A stretch of 64,000 bases of DNA from Enemella dayhoffiae (lineage in GTDB: Bacteria; Actinomycetota; Actinomycetes; Propionibacteriales; Propionibacteriaceae), in the NCBI RefSeq assembly GCF_002250625.1, contig NZ_NMVQ01000043.1:124001-188000 (forward strand). The letters are read 5' to 3'. The position numbers and the translations under genes were made by a program. Positions 61,070 to 64,000 of this stretch are shown piece by piece (position 1 is the stretch's first letter; every line of letters starts with the position of its first letter). Under the pieces are notes generated by a model that was not told the origin of the DNA, made no database searches, and worked only from the letters and a program-made list of their open reading frames with translations.

Positions 61070-62290
61070 TCAGCCGGGTAGCCGCGGGATCCGCCGCAGC
61101 AGCAACCCCAGCAGCAGGGCGACCACCCACAGACCGCCGACCATCAGCGACACCCCGGTCCAGTGCCAACCCGTCCACGCCACCCCGGACAGGCTGCCGA
61201 ACACCGACGAGCCCAGGTAGTAGGCGAACAGGTACAGCGAGGCCGCCTGCCCTGTCCCGCCCCCGCCGAGCGCGGCGCGCGCCGCGACCCAGCCGCTGGC
61301 CACCCCGTGCGCGGCGAAGAAGCCCGCGGTGAACACCGTCAGCCCGACCAGCACCGCAATCAGATTGCCAGGCAGGGTCAGCGCCAGCCCGGCCAGCCCG
61401 AGCAGGATCGCCAGCGGCACCACCACCCGCTGCCCGTGCCGATCGGCGAGCGTCCCGGCGTACGAACTGGAGAACGAGCCGACCGCATAGGTGAGAAACA
61501 CCAACGACGCCAGGGTCAGCGGGAGTGAGAACGGCGGCCCGGCCAGCCGGAACCCCATCGCGTTGTACACCGCCACGAACCCGCCCATCAGACAGCCCGA
61601 AATGCCATAGAGCGCCAGCAGGGCCGGGTCGGTGAGCACCCGTCGCGCCGTGCCGAGCACCTCGCCGGCGCGCGCCGGAACCGGCCGGAAGTTCTGTGAG
61701 CGTGGCAGAAGCAGCCAGGTGACCACCGCACAGGCCAAGCCCACCGCACCGATCGCGGCGAACGCTCCCCGCCAGCCGGTCAGATCACCCATCGCCCCGC
61801 CGATCAGCCGGCCGCTCATCCCGCCCAGCGCCGTGCCTCCGATGTAGAGCCCGGTCGCCCGAGCCGCCGCGGTCGGGTGCACCTCCTCGCGCAGATACGC
61901 CGTGGCCACGGCCGGCAGCCCCGCCAGCGCGAACCCCTGCAGCCCGCGCAGCACCAGCAGCACCTCCCAGCTGGGCGCGAACGCGCAACCGATCCCGACC
62001 AGGCTGGAGGCGAACAGCGACGCGTGCATCAACGGCGTACGCCCCACCAGCTCGGTCCCCGGCCCGGCCAGCAGCAGCGCCACCCCGAGCCCGAGCGTGG
62101 TCACCGACACGCTCAGCGTGGCCGTCGCCGCGCCCACACCGAAGCGTTGGGCGAGCTCCGGTAACAGCGGTTGTGGGGCATACAACAGCGCAAACGTGGC
62201 CACCCCGGCGAGGAAGAGCGAGACCGAGATCCACCGGTACGCCGGGTCGCCCGGTCGGTGACCGGGGAAGGGACGCTCGGCGGGTGGCAC
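61070..62290 (-). CDS. MFS exporter (YnfM/AraJ type)
   Basis: 406 residues, GTG start, twelve helices. Marks are FALLYAPQPLLPELAQRFGV near the start, LLAGPGTELVGRTPLM in loop 2-3, RGLQGFALAGLPAVATAYL in helix 4 and GTLADRHGQRVVV between helices 8 and 9. Arabinose efflux or arylpolyene-type exporters of this branch are drug or metabolite exporters; substrate unknown. The start has the near-consensus TAGGAC six bases upstream. Confidence 0.85.
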   Translation of the reverse strand: MPPAERPFPGHRPGDPAYRWISVSLFLAGVATFALLYAPQPLLPELAQRFGVGAATATLSVSVTTLGLGVALLLAGPGTELVGRTPLMHASLFASSLVGIGCAFAPSWEVLLVLRGLQGFALAGLPAVATAYLREEVHPTAAARATGLYIGGTALGGMSGRLIGGAMGDLTGWRGAFAAIGAVGLACAVVTWLLLPRSQNFRPVPARAGEVLGTARRVLTDPALLALYGISGCLMGGFVAVYNAMGFRLAGPPFSLPLTLASLVFLTYAVGSFSSSYAGTLADRHGQRVVVPLAILLGLAGLALTLPGNLIAVLVGLTVFTAGFFAAHGVASGWVAARAALGGGGTGQAASLYLFAYYLGSSVFGSLSGVAWTGWHWTGVSLMVGGLWVVALLLGLLLRRIPRLPG

Positions 62291-62366
62291 ACCCCAGTCC
62301 TATCACCGGGCAGGATGGACCTCACGAAACGACCGCCCACCGCGACTGCACAGCAGAGGAGGAGCG

Positions 62367-62942
62367 ATGAGGCATGCAGTGATCGACGGCACCATCGGCC
62401 GGCTGACCGTGGTTGCCGACCCTTCGACAGGCTCAGGGGGCCCTTCGACAGGCTCAGGGGGCCCTCCGACAGGCTCAGGGGGTGAGGTGGTGATCGGCAT
62501 CTATTTCCCCGGGCACTGGACCAACCCGGATCGCCGCGGCTGGGGGGCCGAGTCCGAACCCGACGGGGTGATCGAGCAGTGCCGCCGCGAGTTGGAGGAG
62601 TACGCCCGCGGCGAACGGCGCGAGTTCACCGTGCCGATCGAGCTGCGCGGCAACGCGTTCCAGCAGCGCGTGTGGGCCGAGCTGCTGGCGATCCCGTTCG
62701 GCGAGACCACCTTCTATGGGGCGCTGGCGGCACGGGTCGGTGTACGCAACGCCCAGCTGGTCGGGCAGGCGGTCGGGCACAACCCGATCTCGGTGATCGT
62801 GCCCTGCCATCGGGTGATCGGTGCCGACGGGTCGCTGACCGGCTATGCCGGCGGGGTCGACCGCAAGCTGTGGCTGCTGGAGCGTGAGGGCGCGCTGCCC
62901 GCCTCGCTGTTCGACGAGACCCCCGTGTTCGAGCAGTCCTGA
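62367..62942 (+). CDS. ogt: methylated-DNA--protein-cysteine methyltransferase with inserted repeat
   Basis: 191 residues. It takes alkyl groups from O6-alkylguanine to its own cysteine. The active site is VPCHRVIG with Cys147, preceded by the helix-turn-helix (IPFGETTFYGALAARVG) and VGHNPISVIVPC. Residues about 19-38 contain PSTGSGG three times, coded by a 21-base perfect unit at 62420-62482; they interrupt the N-terminal beta-sheet between LTVVAD and VVIGIYF. It may still fold, as this region is on the surface. GGAGGAG precedes ATG 62367. It heads the Ogt - sigma - Ogt trio. Confidence 0.9.
   Translation: MRHAVIDGTIGRLTVVADPSTGSGGPSTGSGGPPTGSGGEVVIGIYFPGHWTNPDRRGWGAESEPDGVIEQCRRELEEYARGERREFTVPIELRGNAFQQRVWAELLAIPFGETTFYGALAARVGVRNAQLVGQAVGHNPISVIVPCHRVIGADGSLTGYAGGVDRKLWLLEREGALPASLFDETPVFEQS
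62420..62482 (+). repeat. three 21-base tandem repeats in ogt
   Basis: cccttcgacaggctcagggg and one further g, at 62420-62440, 62441-62461 and 62462-62482 (one mismatch in the third). It is in frame (seven residues per unit) and carries the dispersed core cttcgacaggctcag. Confidence 0.95.
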
Positions 62943-62945
62943 ACC

Positions 62946-63407
62946 GTGCGAACCCCGTTCGACCAGGTGGTCCGCGAGCACGGCCGCACCGTGCTCCGCG
63001 TGTGCCGCGCGGCGCTGCCGGCGGCGGACGCCGACGACGCCTGGTCGGAGACCTTCCTCTCCGCGCTGCGTGGCTGGCCCGAGCTGGCCGAGGACGCCAA
63101 CGTGGAGGCGTGGCTGGTCACCATCGCCCGCCGTCGCTGTCTCGACGTGCTGCGTCGCCGGCACCCTATCCCGGTCGATCAACCGCCGGAATCCGCGTCA
63201 CCGTTGGGAAACCCGCAGCCGCCCGAACCGGTCTGGGCGCTCGTCGCCGAGCTTCCCCAGCGCCAGTGCGCGGCGATCACGCAGCACTACCTGCTGGGAT
63301 TCTCGTACGCCGAGGCCGCGGCCCTGCTCGGCGGCACACCGGAGTCCCTGCGCCGGGCAGCCGCCGACGGCATGCGCACCCTGCGTCGACGAAAGGAGGA
63401 GCTGTGA
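62946..63407 (+). CDS. ECF-type RNA polymerase sigma factor
   Basis: 153 residues, GTG start 3 bases after ogt. Region 2 (about 1-72): MRTPFDQVVREHGRTVLRVC, DDAWSETFLSALRGW and VEAWLVTIARRRCLDVLRRR. Region 4 (about 98-150): QCAAITQHYLLGFSYAEAAA and LGGTPESLRRAAADGMRTLR. No anti-sigma gene follows. The stop overlaps the start of the second methyltransferase (GTGA), so it is in one operon with the two methyltransferases and may control an alkylation response. Confidence 0.88.
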   Translation: MRTPFDQVVREHGRTVLRVCRAALPAADADDAWSETFLSALRGWPELAEDANVEAWLVTIARRRCLDVLRRRHPIPVDQPPESASPLGNPQPPEPVWALVAELPQRQCAAITQHYLLGFSYAEAAALLGGTPESLRRAAADGMRTLRRRKEEL

Positions 63408-63976
63408 GCGAGGAAAGCGCACACCTGCAGGAACTGCGGGCCCGCCTGGCCGCCCGGGCCGAACGCGAGGACCTGCTGGAGGTGGCCTGGCGAAGCCTCG
63501 ACAGCCCACTCGGCGGGCTCCTGCTGGCCGCCAGCGACCGCGGCGTGGTCCGGGTCGCGTTCGAGTCCGAGGGTGAGGATGCGGTGCTCACCGAGCTCGC
63601 CGCGACCGTCTCCGCACGCATCCTGTACGCCCCAGCCCGCCTCGACCCGGCCGCCCGGGCGCTGGACGCCTATTTCACCGGCGACCACACCACACCGAAC
63701 GTGCCGATCGATCTGCGCCTGGTGCACGGCTACCGCGCCGAAGTGGTGCGCGCACTCTCCGGGATTCCTTATGGCAGCACGGTTTCCTACGCCCATCTCG
63801 CCGCGAGCACCGGACGTCCGAAGGCGGTCCGTGCCGTCGGCACCGCCTGTGCGCGCAACCCGTTGCCGCTGCTGCTGCCGTGCCACCGGGTGGTCCGCTC
63901 CGACGGAAACCCCGGTTCCTACCGCGGCGGCGCCGCGGCCAAGGCGTACCTGCTGGAGTTCGAGGCCTTAGGCTGA
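63404..63976 (+). CDS. second methylated-DNA--protein-cysteine methyltransferase
   Basis: 190 residues, GTG start overlapping the sigma factor stop. The active-site motif is LPCHRVVRSDG, preceded by IPYGSTVSYAHLAASTGRPK (recognition helix) and VGTACARNPLPLLLPC. The N-terminal 35 residues are helical. It differs clearly from the ogt at 62367, so it is a paralogue and not a duplicate. The stop overlaps the -10 of the next gene. Confidence 0.92.
   Translation: MSEESAHLQELRARLAARAEREDLLEVAWRSLDSPLGGLLLAASDRGVVRVAFESEGEDAVLTELAATVSARILYAPARLDPAARALDAYFTGDHTTPNVPIDLRLVHGYRAEVVRALSGIPYGSTVSYAHLAASTGRPKAVRAVGTACARNPLPLLLPCHRVVRSDGNPGSYRGGAAAKAYLLEFEALG
63969..63974 (+). promoter_or_regulatory. -10 hexamer of a leaderless promoter at the window end
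   Basis: TAGGCT, exactly 6 bases before the ATG at 63981; it overlaps the last codons of the methyltransferase gene. Confidence 0.4.
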
Positions 63977-63980
63977 GCCC

Positions 63981-64000
63981 ATGGCGAGCTTGGTGTTGAC
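63981..64000 (+). CDS. start of a gene running out of the window
   Basis: Only 20 bases are visible, starting ATG GCG AGC TTG. The start is supported solely by the TAGGCT hexamer 6 bases upstream, the same arrangement as at other starts here. Product cannot be determined. Confidence 0.35.

Overview
The window is high-GC DNA with actinobacterial traits: GTG starts are common, many genes overlap by ATGA or GTGA, and there are an MtrA/TrcR-type two-component pair, a GpgS glucosyl-3-phosphoglycerate synthase, LGFP repeats, GPP34 and DUF58/MoxR/TgpA proteins. A pyruvate,phosphate dikinase with its regulatory protein, plus the general gene set, fits Propionibacteriales, perhaps Propionibacteriaceae. 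That placement is inferred from gene content only. No tRNA, rRNA, CRISPR array, insertion sequence or prophage was seen. No gene-free stretch exceeds about 240 bases; the largest are 45474-45713, 54048-54230 and 47304-47458.

Layout. 1-7606: PPDK regulatory protein and PPDK, a luciferase-like oxidoreductase, a broken esterase-like gene, a cell-wall glucosaminidase, a DadA-type oxidoreductase and a DoxX protein. 7649-22238: a signalling/envelope cluster of PP2C phosphatase, zinc-ribbon/FHA protein, a giant Ig-like/fibronectin-III protein, MoxR ATPase, DUF58, a transglutaminase-fold membrane protein without a visible catalytic triad, and an RDD-FHA protein. It resembles the PFNA cluster of bifidobacteria, but no kinase is present. 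22375-25715: dCTP deaminase, an MHS-type transporter, a YchJ-like protein, a 55-residue acidic protein and a DUF3558-like lipoprotein. 25841-35419: an IclR regulator, a sugar ABC importer, a large uncharacterised polysaccharide-type protein, a GH105 hydrolase, KduI and KduD, forming one uptake and breakdown operon for unsaturated uronate oligosaccharides. 35456-40598: DUF2330 protein, cytochrome P450 remnant, a large membrane Fe-S oxidoreductase with a repeat-rich tail, GPP34. 40697-44339: osmoprotectant ABC importer. 44343-47303: glucosaminidase, phenylalanine 4-hydroxylase and a histidine phosphatase. 47459-51645: GpgS, GT4 glycosyltransferase and two dehydrogenases in a tight operon. 51655-64000: deoC, an LGFP glucosaminidase, a frameshifted small gene, a membrane protein, a histidine kinase/response regulator pair, DoxX, another frameshifted gene, SRPBCC, a YbaK deacylase, a C45 acyltransferase-like protein, an MFS exporter, and an Ogt - ECF sigma - Ogt trio.

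Three patterns run across the window. (1) At least 13 starts sit 6-8 nt (mostly exactly 6) downstream of a TANNNT -10 hexamer, so leaderless mRNAs appear common. (2) Two short repeat families (core cttcgacaggctcag, and a SEERSDES-encoding repeat) occur inside five coding regions and beside a broken gene, usually in frame in linkers or tails. (3) Four loci are frameshifted or internally deleted.
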